In this document: in pieces, positions 20,060 to 30,619 of the stretch | Layout: every line of letters starts with the position of its first letter | Numbering within the stretch: position 1 is the first letter of the stretch | NCBI GenBank assembly: GCA_903848125.1 | Contig: CAINFN010000023.1 | Coordinates: 1-42,954 of the forward strand | Reading direction: 5' to 3' | Length of the DNA: 42,954 nucleotides | Origin: an uncultured Bacteroidota bacterium | GTDB taxonomy: Bacteria > Bacteroidota > Bacteroidia > Chitinophagales > Chitinophagaceae | The notes under the pieces: model-generated | Told to the model about the DNA's origin: nothing | The model's input: the letters and a program-made list of their open reading frames with translations, nothing else | The model's database searches: none | Made by a program: the position numbers and the translations under genes

Positions 20060-20740
20060 CTAATAATCGAACTTGTATCCCACCCCTTTAACAGTAGTAA
20101 TACAATCAATACCAAGCTTTGCTCTTATTTTTCTAATGTGCACGTCAATGGTACGGTCACCTACAATCACATCATTGCCCCAAACCTGAGATAATATTTC
20201 ACCTCTTAAAAAAACTCTTCCTGGTTGTGCCGCTAGTAAGTAAAGTAATTCAAACTCTTTTTTTGCTAATATATAATTCACTCCTTTCAAAGTAGTTTTG
20301 TATTGAGTAAGATCGATGCTTAAATCGTTGCAATTGATTACTTTATTTTGACCTACACTAGGCTGTAATCTTCTAAATAAAGCAGAAATACGACTAATTA
20401 AAACTTTTGGACTAATGGGTTTAGTGATAAAATCATCTCCGCCCAATTCCAACCCTTTGATATGAGAAGCTTCATCATTTAAAGCAGTTAACAATACAAT
20501 TAAAGTTTTATCAAATTGCGAATTGCTTCTTAAGTATTCGCAAACTTCAAAACCAGTTCTTTTTGGCATCATGATGTCTAATATGATGCAATCAGGTGCG
20601 TAGGTGTTTGCTTTTTCTATGGCTTCACTTCCATCTTTTGCAGTGTGCACTTCAAATCCAGCTTTGATCAAATGAAAGCTAATAATTTCAAGGATGTCAG
20701 CTTCATCATCAGCTATTAATATTTTTATAGGTGCTTCCAT
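20060..20740 (-). CDS. OmpR/PhoB-family response regulator
   Basis: 226 aa; receiver domain (DIMMPKRTGFEVCEYL) and winged-helix C-terminus (DRTIDVHIRKIRAKLG...KGVGYKFDY). Confidence 0.93.
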   Translation of the reverse strand: MEAPIKILIADDEADILEIISFHLIKAGFEVHTAKDGSEAIEKANTYAPDCIILDIMMPKRTGFEVCEYLRSNSQFDKTLIVLLTALNDEASHIKGLELGGDDFITKPISPKVLISRISALFRRLQPSVGQNKVINCNDLSIDLTQYKTTLKGVNYILAKKEFELLYLLAAQPGRVFLRGEILSQVWGNDVIVGDRTIDVHIRKIRAKLGIDCITTVKGVGYKFDY

Positions 20741-20847
20741 AGTTTTTTGCTGTTACAAAATTAGTTTTTATATGCCACAACACGTGGACCTATCTATATT
20801 ATCAAATTGTTAACTGACCTTTGAAAATGAGCAGCTGCTGGACCTAA

Positions 20848-21501
20848 TTAGTTGTTTAATAGGTATTTGATATAAGGATTAAATTCCTTTTCTCTTCCCA
20901 AATGGGTTACTGGTCCATGACCAGAATAAATTGATAAAGCATCAGGCAGTGGTAAGATCTGATTTTTAATGCTATTGATCAAATCTTGAGGATTGCAGCC
21001 AGGTAAGTCTGTTCTGCCTACGCCATCTTTAAAAATAAGGTCTCCGCCTAGTATAAAATTTTGAGCTTCATGGTAAAAACAAACACTTCCGGGAGAGTGC
21101 CCTGGGGTGAGTAATACTTTAAGTTCGTCATCATCAAACGAAATGATCTCTTGGTCATGAATGTATTGAATGGGCCCTTTATAGGCTTCGGCAGGTACGC
21201 CCCATTTTGCAGCCGACTCGGGCAATCGGTCTAATACCACTTGTTCATTGGGATGCAATAAAGCGCTAAGCCCATAGGTTTCACTTATAAAATTATTACC
21301 AAACACATGGTCTAAATGACAATGGGTGTTTAATAATAAAGTGGGTGTTAATGAGTGTTGAACAATAAAATCTGTCAATATTTTTTGTTCTATTCTAGTA
21401 TAACAACCTGGATCAACTATGATCGCTTGTTTTTTTTTATTGTAAACAACAAAAGTATTTTCTTGAAATGCATTGAAGCAAAATTCTTTAATGGTTAACA
21501 T
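20848..21501 (-). CDS. MBL-fold metallo-hydrolase (glyoxalase II-like)
   Basis: 217 aa; THCHLDHVFGN, TPGHSPGSVCFY, GGDLIFKDGVGRTDL, SGHGPVTHLGRE. Confidence 0.9.
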   Translation of the reverse strand: MLTIKEFCFNAFQENTFVVYNKKKQAIIVDPGCYTRIEQKILTDFIVQHSLTPTLLLNTHCHLDHVFGNNFISETYGLSALLHPNEQVVLDRLPESAAKWGVPAEAYKGPIQYIHDQEIISFDDDELKVLLTPGHSPGSVCFYHEAQNFILGGDLIFKDGVGRTDLPGCNPQDLINSIKNQILPLPDALSIYSGHGPVTHLGREKEFNPYIKYLLNN

Positions 21502-21503
21502 GA

Positions 21504-22544
21504 TTATTTATTTCCACTTAAGCTGTTGCAGATATTTTTTACAATCGATGGACCTTCATAAATAAAGCCAGTCCAAACTTGAACAAGTGAAGCACCTGCA
21601 TTTAGTTTTGTTTGGGCATCTGCTCCAGTAAATATGCCACCACTTGCAATGATGGGAATACGTCCTGCAATTCCTTTATGTAAGTATTGTAAAACTTGTG
21701 TAGATTTTTCAAATAAGGGTCTGCCGCTTAATCCCCCCGCACCTATTTTTTTTGCTCTTTCAAAATTAAGTCCATTTAATAGGCTACGATCTATAGTGGT
21801 ATTGGTTGCTACTAATCCATCCATTTTTATTTCGGCAGTTAATTCAATAATATCATCTAAGGCAGATAGCTCCAAATCAGGTGCTATCTTGAGTAAGATT
21901 GGCTTATTATTTTTATTTAAATTTTGTAATTCAGAAAATATTTTTCTTAAAGATTCTTTTTCTTGTAATTCTCTTAGGCCCGGTGTATTCGGTGAGCTCA
22001 CGTTCACTACAAAATAATCAACAACAGATTCTAGTCCATTAAAGTTGGTGCAATAATCTATCCAAGCGTCTTTATTATCTGTTACTTTATTTTTTCCAAT
22101 ATTGCCTCCAACTATTAAAGTAGAGGTTGCTTTTGCTTTTCTTTCTTTTAATCTAGTAGCAATTATTTCCAAGCCTTCGTTGTTAAATCCCATTCTATTT
22201 ATTAAAGCTTGTTGATCAGGAATTCTAAATAATCTAGGTGTAGCATTTCCACCTTGTGGTTTAGGTGTCACCGTGCCAATTTCTACAAATCCAAAACCTA
22301 GCATTTCTAATTCATCTAAATAAGCTGCGTTTTTATCAAAGCCAGCACCTAGTCCAACAGGGTTAGGGAAGTAAAGTCCGAAACAGGTTTTTCCTAAATC
22401 GTTTTTCTTGTATTGAAACTGATTGCTGAATTGCTTTTTTAGCAAAGGGACAGAAGCCGCTATTTGCAAACCTCGCATAGATACATCGTGCGCCGTTTCA
22501 GGGGACAAAAGAAATAAGCCATTTCGCAACAAGGGATAGATCAT
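21504..22544 (-). CDS. pyrD: Quinone-dependent dihydroorotate dehydrogenase (class 2)
   Basis: 346 aa; NPVGLGAGFDKNA, GFVEIGTVTPKPQGGNATPRLFR, NVSSPNTPGLRELQ. Confidence 0.95.
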   Translation of the reverse strand: MIYPLLRNGLFLLSPETAHDVSMRGLQIAASVPLLKKQFSNQFQYKKNDLGKTCFGLYFPNPVGLGAGFDKNAAYLDELEMLGFGFVEIGTVTPKPQGGNATPRLFRIPDQQALINRMGFNNEGLEIIATRLKERKAKATSTLIVGGNIGKNKVTDNKDAWIDYCTNFNGLESVVDYFVVNVSSPNTPGLRELQEKESLRKIFSELQNLNKNNKPILLKIAPDLELSALDDIIELTAEIKMDGLVATNTTIDRSLLNGLNFERAKKIGAGGLSGRPLFEKSTQVLQYLHKGIAGRIPIIASGGIFTGADAQTKLNAGASLVQVWTGFIYEGPSIVKNICNSLSGNK

Positions 22545-22658
22545 ATTGCAAATTTACAATGAAATATTTAGTTGCATAAACAACTTTTTACAAAAATGAC
22601 TACATTTAGGGTGTCAAATGGGGCTATTTTATCTCGACCATTTCAAAATACTTATTTT

Positions 22659-23834
22659 ATGCAAGAGGCTTATATCGTGGCAGGCTTTAGGACTGCAGTT
22701 ACAAAAAGTAAAAAGGGAGGATTTAGATTCATGCGTTCGGATGAATTGGCGATTGAAGTCATCAAAGGATTAATGCAATCCTTGCCTCATGTAGATCCGA
22801 AATTAATTGATGATGTAATTGTTGGTAATGCGGTGCCAGAAGCGGAGCAAGGCTTACAATTTGGTAGAATTATTGCAGCCAAAGCATTGGGTATTGAAGT
22901 GCCAGGTATTACCATTAATAGATATTGCGCAAGTGGGTTAGAAAGTATTGCTATGGCTACTGCTAAAATTAGAGCAGGTATGGCAAATTGTATCATTGCA
23001 GGGGGCACAGAGTCCATGTCGATGGTCCCATTTGCAGGCTGGAAAACAGTTCCAGCCTATTCTGTTACGAAGGATGAACCTGATTATTATTTACCTATGG
23101 GATTAACTGCCGAAGCAGTAGCCAATGAATATAAAGTTACAAGAGAAGATCAAGATGCATTCGCTTTGGCTTCGCATCAAAAAGCAAAACACGCAATAGA
23201 CAATGGTTTTTTTAAGAAAGGCATTTTGCCAATCACTGTGAATGAAACGTATGTCAACGAAAAAAATAAAAGGGCGCTACGTAGTTATGTGGTAGACACT
23301 GATGAAGGTGTGAGGGCAGATACTACCCTAGAGGCATTGGCTAAATTAAAGCCAGCCTTTGCTTTGAAAGGTTCTGTGACGGCGGGCAATTCCTCACAAA
23401 CAAGCGATGGGTCTAGTTTTGTAATGGTAATGAGTGAAAAAATGATGCTATCATTAGGCCTTAAGCCAATTGGCAGATTAGTCAATTGTGTCTCTGCCGG
23501 TGTGGAGCCAAGAATCATGGGCATTGGTCCCATTGCAGCTGTGCCAAAAGTGCTTAAACAAGCTGGGATGAAGCTAGATCAAATAGATTTATTTGAATTG
23601 AATGAAGCCTTTGCTTCTCAATCTTTGGCGGTGATCAGAACCCTTGAATTGGATCCGAATAAAGTAAATATCAACGGTGGGGCTATCGCTTTGGGACATC
23701 CTTTAGGCTGTACAGGTAGCAAACTAACGGTTCAAATACTGAACGATTTAGAACGTCTTAATAAGAAATATGGCATCGTGACAGCTTGCGTAGGCGGGGG
23801 TCAGGGCATTGCCGGCATCATTGAAAGATTGTAG
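22659..23834 (+). CDS. Acetyl-CoA C-acyltransferase (thiolase)
   Basis: NRYCASGLESIAMA, GGTESMSMVP, INGGAIALGHPLGCTG, CVGGGQG. ATG at 22659 (MQEAYIVAGFRTAV) is favoured over the ORF-track start 22572. Confidence 0.93.
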   Translation: MQEAYIVAGFRTAVTKSKKGGFRFMRSDELAIEVIKGLMQSLPHVDPKLIDDVIVGNAVPEAEQGLQFGRIIAAKALGIEVPGITINRYCASGLESIAMATAKIRAGMANCIIAGGTESMSMVPFAGWKTVPAYSVTKDEPDYYLPMGLTAEAVANEYKVTREDQDAFALASHQKAKHAIDNGFFKKGILPITVNETYVNEKNKRALRSYVVDTDEGVRADTTLEALAKLKPAFALKGSVTAGNSSQTSDGSSFVMVMSEKMMLSLGLKPIGRLVNCVSAGVEPRIMGIGPIAAVPKVLKQAGMKLDQIDLFELNEAFASQSLAVIRTLELDPNKVNINGGAIALGHPLGCTGSKLTVQILNDLERLNKKYGIVTACVGGGQGIAGIIERL

Positions 23835-24003
23835 ACCCTAATTGAAATATAGGTTCTACAATCTTTCCCTCTAATGATTTTTCAAACCCTATTGGGTTTG
23901 GGAAGGATGTAAATCCTAATAGAAATCTAGGATTTACATCCTTTCCATCTAATGATTTTCAAACCCTATTGGGTTTGGGAAGATTGTAGACCCTAATTGA
24001 AAT
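23823..24003 (+). repeat. Structured intergenic element array: hairpin-linker-hairpin repeated twice plus a truncated third start
   Basis: Hairpin 23823-23840/23850-23867 (spans thiolase stop); linker TCTAATGATTTT 23870-23881; hairpin 23883-23900 (caaaccc-tatt-gggtttg); hairpin 23903-23918/23928-23943; linker 23948-23959; hairpin 23960-23977; 23-bp direct repeat agattgtagaccctaattgaaat at 23826-23848 and 23981-24003. Confidence 0.9.
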
Positions 24004-24113
24004 CTTACCATACATCAAAAACTGAGTGTTTTCTTAGCTTTTTTTACCATTTTTTGCCTAAAAATGGATAGTTTAGAGACTTCATTATTCTTTAAATAAG
24101 CAAACTTTTAACC

Positions 24114-27100
24114 ATGCGTATTACAATTGTCTGAACTCTATTGTTGACATTGACTTTGTCTGTTAGCAATTTGTCGGCTCAAAAATCAAAAAAAGCGTTG
24201 CCAGTTGCAGCGGCTACTGAAACAAAAGTAGATATCAATAAAGTATTTAAAAATTGGAAACCTCGTAATGTGGGTCCAGCTTCAATGAGTGGTCGTGTTA
24301 CTACCATTGATGCAGAAATAACCAATCCAAATAATATTTGGATCGGTGCAGCCTCTGGTGGTGTTTGGAAAACAAATAACAGTGGGGTTAGTTGGACACC
24401 TGTATTTGACGAACAACCTATTTTAAATATTGGCGCATTGGCCATTCAACAATCAAATCCAAGCGTAGTTTGGGTGGGAACTGGAGAAGGTAATCCAAGA
24501 AACTCAGTAAGTATTGGCGAGGGAATTTATAAAACATTGGATGCTGGTAAAACTTGGAAAAGAATGGGCTTGGAGCAAACAAGAAATATTCATAGAGTGA
24601 TTATAGATCCAACCAATCCAAATGTTGTGTATGCAGGCGCTATTGGAAATCCTTATGGACAAAGCAAAAACAGAGGGGTGTACAAAACTACCGATGGTGG
24701 TGAAACTTGGAATCAAATATTGTATACCAATGACACTTCTGGTGTGGGTGATATGATTATGGATCCAAAAAATCCAAATAAATTATTGGTGGCGATGTGG
24801 CATCATTATCGCAATCCATTTCATTTAGAAAGTGGTGGAAAGGGCAGTGGTATTTATATGACCATTGATGGCGGTAAGAATTTTACAAAATTGGGAAAAG
24901 AGAATGGATTGCCTGATGGCAATTTAGGTCGTGTAGGTATTGCTATTAGCAAGTCTAATCCAAACAGAGTATATGCATTAGTAGAATCTACTAAAAGTGG
25001 TTTATATAAAAGTGATGATGGCGGTTATAATTTTACATTAGTAAATGCGCAAAAATCAATTGTTGACAATCGCCCTTTTTATTTCCAAGACATTATATGT
25101 GATCCATTAAATGAAAATACACTTTGGTACATCAGTCAAACTGTGGTGAAAAGCATAGATGCTGGAAAAAGTTTTGAAACTGTAATCCCTTATAGTGGTA
25201 TTCATCCAGATCATCATGCATTTTGGATTCATCCAACTGATAATAAATTAATGTTAGATGGAAATGATGGTGGTATTGGTATTACAAGAGATGGTGGAAA
25301 AACATGGATGTTTGATGAAAAAATTCCAGTGGGTCAATTCTACCATGTAAATGTAGACAATGAAACACCTTATCATATTATGGGGGGAATGCAAGACAAT
25401 GGTTCTTGGAGAGGTCCAGCTTATACTTATATACAAGGCGGCATTAAGAATTTTTATTGGGATAATTTATGGGGTGGAGATGGTTTTGATGTAATGCCTG
25501 ATCAAGAAGATGCCAATTGGGTATATGCAATGAGTCAAGGTGGTTCAGTAGGAAGATACAATACATCAACTGGTGAGCGTTCTTATATTCAACCGCCATC
25601 ACCAGATGCAAAAACGCTTTTACGTTTTAACTGGAATGCTGCCATTGCACAAGATCCATACGATAAAAAAACAATTTATTTTGGTTCTCAATATTTACAT
25701 AAAAGTGTAAATAAAGGGGCTGCATGGAAAGTGATATCTCCAGATTTAACGACCAATGATAGTGCTAAAATAGATCAAACAAATAATGGAGGACTTAGTG
25801 TTGATATTACTGGTGCAGAAAACCATTGTACTATTATCACTATTGCGCCTTCTGCTGTACAAAAAGATTTAATATGGATAGGTACAGATGATGGAAACGT
25901 ACAAGTAACTACTAATGGAGGTCAAACTTGGAGTAATATTACCGCCAACATTACAGGCTTGCCTAAGGGTGCATGGGTACCTCAAATTAGACCATCCACT
26001 TACAATGCCAATGAAGTTTTTGTAGTGGCAAATAATTATAGACAAGGTGATTTTGCTCCTTATATTTTTAGATCAACTGATTTAGGAAAAACTTGGACCA
26101 ATGTTTTAAGTAGTACTAAGGTGACTGGGTATGCATTATCAATCATACAAGATCCAACTGAACCTAATTTATTTTTTGTTGGAACAGAGCAAGGTATGTA
26201 TGTTAGTTTAGACAATACCGAAACCTTTCAACAATGGAAAAACGGATATCCATCTGTTTCTACTTATGATTTTGCTATTCAAGAAAGAGAAGCCGATTTA
26301 GCGATAGCTACTTTTGGTCGTGCAATGTGGGTTTTAGATGATATCAAACCACTTCGTAAGTTAGCACACAATAAAGGAGTTGCTACTAACTTCTTTATAT
26401 CTGCACCTAGTGCAGCAATCAATGCTTCTTATAAAAATGCTACCTATGAGTGGAGTACTTGGGGAATGTATGACGGAACCAATCGCCCTGCTGGCTATCC
26501 TTTTACTGTTTATTTAATAGATAGTCTTAAGAAAGTAAAAGTGCAAATTAAAAATGCTCAAGATTCTGTTATAAGAAATTTAACTTTTAAAGTTGATTCA
26601 GGATTTAACAGACAATACTGGGGCTTTGAACAAAAAGGAAAGCGTGGAGCAGGTATGCCAAAAGCCGGTGGTGGTGGAGGTAGAAGAATGATGGAAGAAA
26701 CACCAGCTGCAGATGCCAATGAAGACAAAGAAATAAGAGGTCGTGATGTATTAGCAGGTAAATACAAAGTAGTGGTGACTGCCAACAATCAAAAAGATTC
26801 TATGTGGATTGAAGTTAAAGATGATAGCAGATTAGCAGACAGAACTGAGGTGGTAAAAAAACAAGACGAGCTAGCTGCTAAACATCAACCTAGTGCTGAT
26901 AAATTTAATAGTGTTATTGATCAATTAGATGAAGTAGATGCTTTGTTGTTACAATTAAAAGCAGAATGGAAAGATAAGAAGGACAAGGGATTAGACACCT
27001 TAAATAAAGCGCATAAAGCGATTACTGCAAAAGCAAAAACATTGCGTGAATACATTTATGGTAAAAAGCAAGAGAAACAAGGATATGGTACAGTGCCAGT

Positions 27101-27323
27101 CATTACACCAATGTCTACTATTAGAGATGCTAATATGTTGGTGTCGGGTAAAAATACCATTCCTGGTGAGCAAGAAGAAAAGAAATTACAAGAAGCTGAA
27201 GTAGCCATTCAAAATGTAATTGCCAAAGGCAATGAATTCTTTACAAAAGATTGGGCTGGTTTTAGAAAATTAGTCGAAGCTACACCAGTAGCTAAGTTTA
27301 AGGATTATGAAACCATAAAATAA
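24114..27323 (+). CDS. Secreted sortilin/VPS10-like BNR-repeat protein; in-frame TGA at codon 7 (possible pseudogene or recoded/alternative start)
   Basis: ATG at 24114 gives MRITIV*TLLLTLTLSVSNLSAQKS; TGA at 24132-24134. The ORF track starts at TTG 24141. Multiple BNR motifs (GGVWKTNNSGVSWTPV, KTTDGGETWNQI). Confidence 0.8.
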
Positions 27324-27328
27324 ATTGC

Positions 27329-27366
27329 AAGCGGGCCCTTAGTGAAAATTAAGGGCCTGCTTTTTT
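27329..27366 (+). terminator. Rho-independent terminator
   Basis: aagcgggccctta-gtgaaaat-taagggcctgctt followed by a T-tract. Confidence 0.85.
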
Positions 27367-27386
27367 AGTATTAAATATTTAAAAAA

Positions 27387-30300
27387 ATGAATAGTATGAA
27401 AAAGATTTTATTAATGGTACTGTCTTTATTTTCTTTACTGCTTTTTACTTCAGTAGATGCGCAAAAGAAAAAAACAGCAGTAGCCAGTGCAGAGCAAGCT
27501 GGTATGGCGCAGGATCCTATTGTTAAAGCGCAAAATTTTAGATTGATAGGTCCATTTAGAGGTGGTAGAGCTGCGGCGGGTGTAGGCTCTTTTAGCGATG
27601 TAAATACTTTTTACATGGGTGCAACTGGAGGTGGTGTTTGGAAAACAACTGATGCTGGAAATAATTGGAAAAATATTTCTGATGGCTTCTTTGGTGGTAC
27701 TATCGGCGCTATTGCCATTGCACCTACCAATGAATCAATTATATATGTAGGAGAAGGGGAGAACAGTATGAGAGGAAATGTAAGTGAAGGGTTAGGTGGC
27801 ATGTGGAAGTCGGTGGATGATGGAAAAACATGGAAAAACATGGGCTTAAAAGAAGCTAGACATATTGTTAGAATTATTGTACACCCAAAAAATCCAGATA
27901 TTATTTGGGCAGCTGTAATGGGCCATTTATTTGGACCTAATGAAACAAGAGGGGTATTTAAAAGTACCGATGGAGGACAAAGCTGGAAAAAAGTATTGTA
28001 TGTTAATCAGCAAACTGGTGCAAGTGATTTAGTCATTGATCCTAGTAATCCAGAAGTATTGTATGCAGGTACCTGGGAATTAATCCGTACGCCCTATAGT
28101 CTAGAAAGTGGAGGAGCGGGTTCTGGTTTATTTAAAAGTACCGATGGCGGAGAAACATGGACTTCAATTAAAACCAATAAAGGATTTCCAAAAGGCGTGT
28201 GGGGGATTACTGCGATTGCAGTTGCAAAATCTAATACGGATAAATTGTATGCCTTAATTGAAAATAAAGACGGTGGTTTGTATATGTCTGAGAATGCAGG
28301 AAAGACTTGGGAATTAGTAAGTAGTGATAACAATATTCGTCAAAGAGCATGGTACTATACCAAAGTATTTGTTGATCCTGCAGATGAAAATAAAGTATAC
28401 TGTCCAAATGTAAACTTTATGGTTTCAACAGATGGTGGTAAAACTTTTGTTACAGGCAGAACTCTACATGGCGATCATCATGATTTATGGATTGATCCTA
28501 AGAATGGTAAGCGTATGATAGTTGCTGATGATGGCGGTGCGCAAGTAAGTTTAGATGGTGCAAAAAATTGGAGTACGGTGATGAACCAACCTACGGTGCA
28601 AGTTTACCGCTTAAGTACGGACAACCATTTCCCATATAGAATTTTAGGAGCACAACAAGACAATTCTGCATTTAGAATTTTATCAAGTTCTTATGGAGCC
28701 TATATTGGTGAAAGCGATTTTGAAGTGACGGCAGGTGGCGAAAGTGGTTATATCGTTGCAGACCCTTTAAACAGTGATGTGGTATATGGCGGTTCTTATG
28801 GAGGATTAATCACGAGATACGATCACAAAACTGGAGAAAACAGAGTGGTGAATGTATGGCCTGATAATCCAATGGGTGCAGGAGCAGATGTACAGAAATA
28901 TCGTTTCCAATGGAATCATCCAATTTTCTTTTCTCCACACAATCCTAAAAAATTATATACAGCGGGCAATCATTTATTTTCTTCTGAAAATGATGGAGCA
29001 AGTTGGACGCAATTATCACCAGATTTAACAACGAATGATAAAAGCAGACAAAAAAGTTCTGGAGGTCCTATCACGCAAGACAATACCAGTGTAGAATATT
29101 ATTGTACCATATTTACAGCAGCTGAATCTCCATTAGAAAAAGATTTATTATGGACAGGAAGTGATGATGGATTAATTAATGTAAGTAAAGATGGTGGTGC
29201 ACATTGGAAAAACGTAACACCTAAAGATATCCCACAATGGATGATGTGGAATAGAGTAGAAGTGGATCCAATCAGAAAAGGAACTGCATATTTTGCCGGA
29301 ACACGTTATAAGCTAGATGATTTTGCACCTTATTTATATGTAACACATGACTATGGTGAAACTTGGGAAAAAATTACGAGTGGAATCAACCCTATGCATT
29401 TCACAAGAGCGATCGTAGCAAGTCCAAGAAAGGCTGGTGTTTTATTTGCAGGCACTGAATATGGATTGTATGTGTCTATGAATGATGGAAAATCTTGGGA
29501 GCCATTGCAATTAAATTTACCGGTTACGCCAGTGACTGATTTATTAATTAGAGATAATAACTTAATTGTAGGTACACAAGGCAGAAGTATCTATGTATTA
29601 GATGACTTATCTTTTATTGAAAACTACCAAGCAAGTAATGTGGCTTCTTCAAAAGTATTCCCAGTAGCGAATGCTTATCGCGTGCCTCCTCAAATGGGTG
29701 GACGTCGCAGCCGTGGTGTAAGAACAGGTATTCCCGCCAATGTGGGTATCAATCCTCCAAAAGGAGTAGTTATTAATTATTGGTTGAAAGACGTAAATGA
29801 TAGTACTACCGTTCAAATTGACATCTTAGATGAAAACAAAAAACTAGTTAGACATTTTAGTTCAAAGGAAACAGGCAAAGACAAATCGGGCATAGTAGTA
29901 GAAAATGGGATGCAACAATTCACTTGGAATTTATACCACAAGGAAATAGAAAAACCAAGCGAAGATTTAATATTATGGAATGGCTCTACTAGTCCTGTAT
30001 TAGCGGCACCTGGTAAATATTTTGCTAAAGTAAGTATTGACAAGGATTCTGTTACGGCTCCTTTTGAAATTATTGCCGATCCAAATTTTAAAGTAGCTAA
30101 TGCGGATTTAAAAGCGCAAGAGCAGTTTTTATTAGAAGTAGCAGGTAGTTTTAATACGGTGATGAAAGCTTTAAAAGGAATTAAAGAGATACGCGGACAA
30201 GTACAAGTTTTACAAAAGAAAACCAAGGATACAAGTTTCCAAAAACAAAGTGAAGCAGTGTTAGCTAACTTAAAAACAGTAGAGGAAGCATTACATCAAA

Positions 30301-30545
30301 CCAAAGCAAAAAGTGGTCAAGATGTTTTAAACTTCCCGATTCGTTTAGATGATAAATTAGCGGGCGTATTTGAATCAGCTGCTGCAGGATATGTAGCGCC
30401 TACCAAACAAGTTAAGGAGGCATATATTGAGTTAAAGGCATTGACTGATGAGCAATTAAAAAAGTATGAAACCATTAAGAAGGAAGGGGTAAAAGCTTTA
30501 AATGAAGCAGTTCATAAATTAATGATTCCTATTATTGGAAATTAA
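27387..30545 (+). CDS. Secreted sortilin/VPS10-like BNR-repeat protein (tandem paralogue)
   Basis: 1052 aa; signal peptide KILLMVLSLFSLLLFTSVDAQ; GGVWKTTDAGNNWKNI, KSVDDGKTWKNMG, KSTDGGQSWKKV; same architecture as the preceding gene. Confidence 0.88.
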   Translation: MNSMKKILLMVLSLFSLLLFTSVDAQKKKTAVASAEQAGMAQDPIVKAQNFRLIGPFRGGRAAAGVGSFSDVNTFYMGATGGGVWKTTDAGNNWKNISDGFFGGTIGAIAIAPTNESIIYVGEGENSMRGNVSEGLGGMWKSVDDGKTWKNMGLKEARHIVRIIVHPKNPDIIWAAVMGHLFGPNETRGVFKSTDGGQSWKKVLYVNQQTGASDLVIDPSNPEVLYAGTWELIRTPYSLESGGAGSGLFKSTDGGETWTSIKTNKGFPKGVWGITAIAVAKSNTDKLYALIENKDGGLYMSENAGKTWELVSSDNNIRQRAWYYTKVFVDPADENKVYCPNVNFMVSTDGGKTFVTGRTLHGDHHDLWIDPKNGKRMIVADDGGAQVSLDGAKNWSTVMNQPTVQVYRLSTDNHFPYRILGAQQDNSAFRILSSSYGAYIGESDFEVTAGGESGYIVADPLNSDVVYGGSYGGLITRYDHKTGENRVVNVWPDNPMGAGADVQKYRFQWNHPIFFSPHNPKKLYTAGNHLFSSENDGASWTQLSPDLTTNDKSRQKSSGGPITQDNTSVEYYCTIFTAAESPLEKDLLWTGSDDGLINVSKDGGAHWKNVTPKDIPQWMMWNRVEVDPIRKGTAYFAGTRYKLDDFAPYLYVTHDYGETWEKITSGINPMHFTRAIVASPRKAGVLFAGTEYGLYVSMNDGKSWEPLQLNLPVTPVTDLLIRDNNLIVGTQGRSIYVLDDLSFIENYQASNVASSKVFPVANAYRVPPQMGGRRSRGVRTGIPANVGINPPKGVVINYWLKDVNDSTTVQIDILDENKKLVRHFSSKETGKDKSGIVVENGMQQFTWNLYHKEIEKPSEDLILWNGSTSPVLAAPGKYFAKVSIDKDSVTAPFEIIADPNFKVANADLKAQEQFLLEVAGSFNTVMKALKGIKEIRGQVQVLQKKTKDTSFQKQSEAVLANLKTVEEALHQTKAKSGQDVLNFPIRLDDKLAGVFESAAAGYVAPTKQVKEAYIELKALTDEQLKKYETIKKEGVKALNEAVHKLMIPIIGN

Positions 30546-30562
30546 TTAAGCTTACCATATAA

Positions 30563-30600
30563 AAAAAGGGGCCCTTAATGAAAATTAAGGGCCCCTTTTT
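30563..30600. terminator. Bidirectional terminator between convergent genes
   Basis: aaaaaggggcccttaa-tgaaaa-ttaagggccccttttt, 16-bp perfect stem. Confidence 0.9.
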
Positions 30601-30619
30601 TATTGTTATTTTTAAAGCT

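Noticed and set aside
20830-20839. 10-bp palindrome agcagctgct downstream of the MBL-fold gene
   Set aside because: Single short palindrome with no second copy or link to a promoter; could occur by chance.
22572-22658. N-terminal extension of the thiolase ORF as a targeting peptide
   Set aside because: The conserved thiolase N-terminus begins at MQEAYIVAGFRTAV; the upstream residues are most likely untranslated.
24047-24067. Hairpin ccattttt-tgcct-aaaaatgg upstream of the first sortilin-like gene
   Set aside because: AT-rich 8-bp stem in an AT-rich region; no independent evidence of regulatory function.
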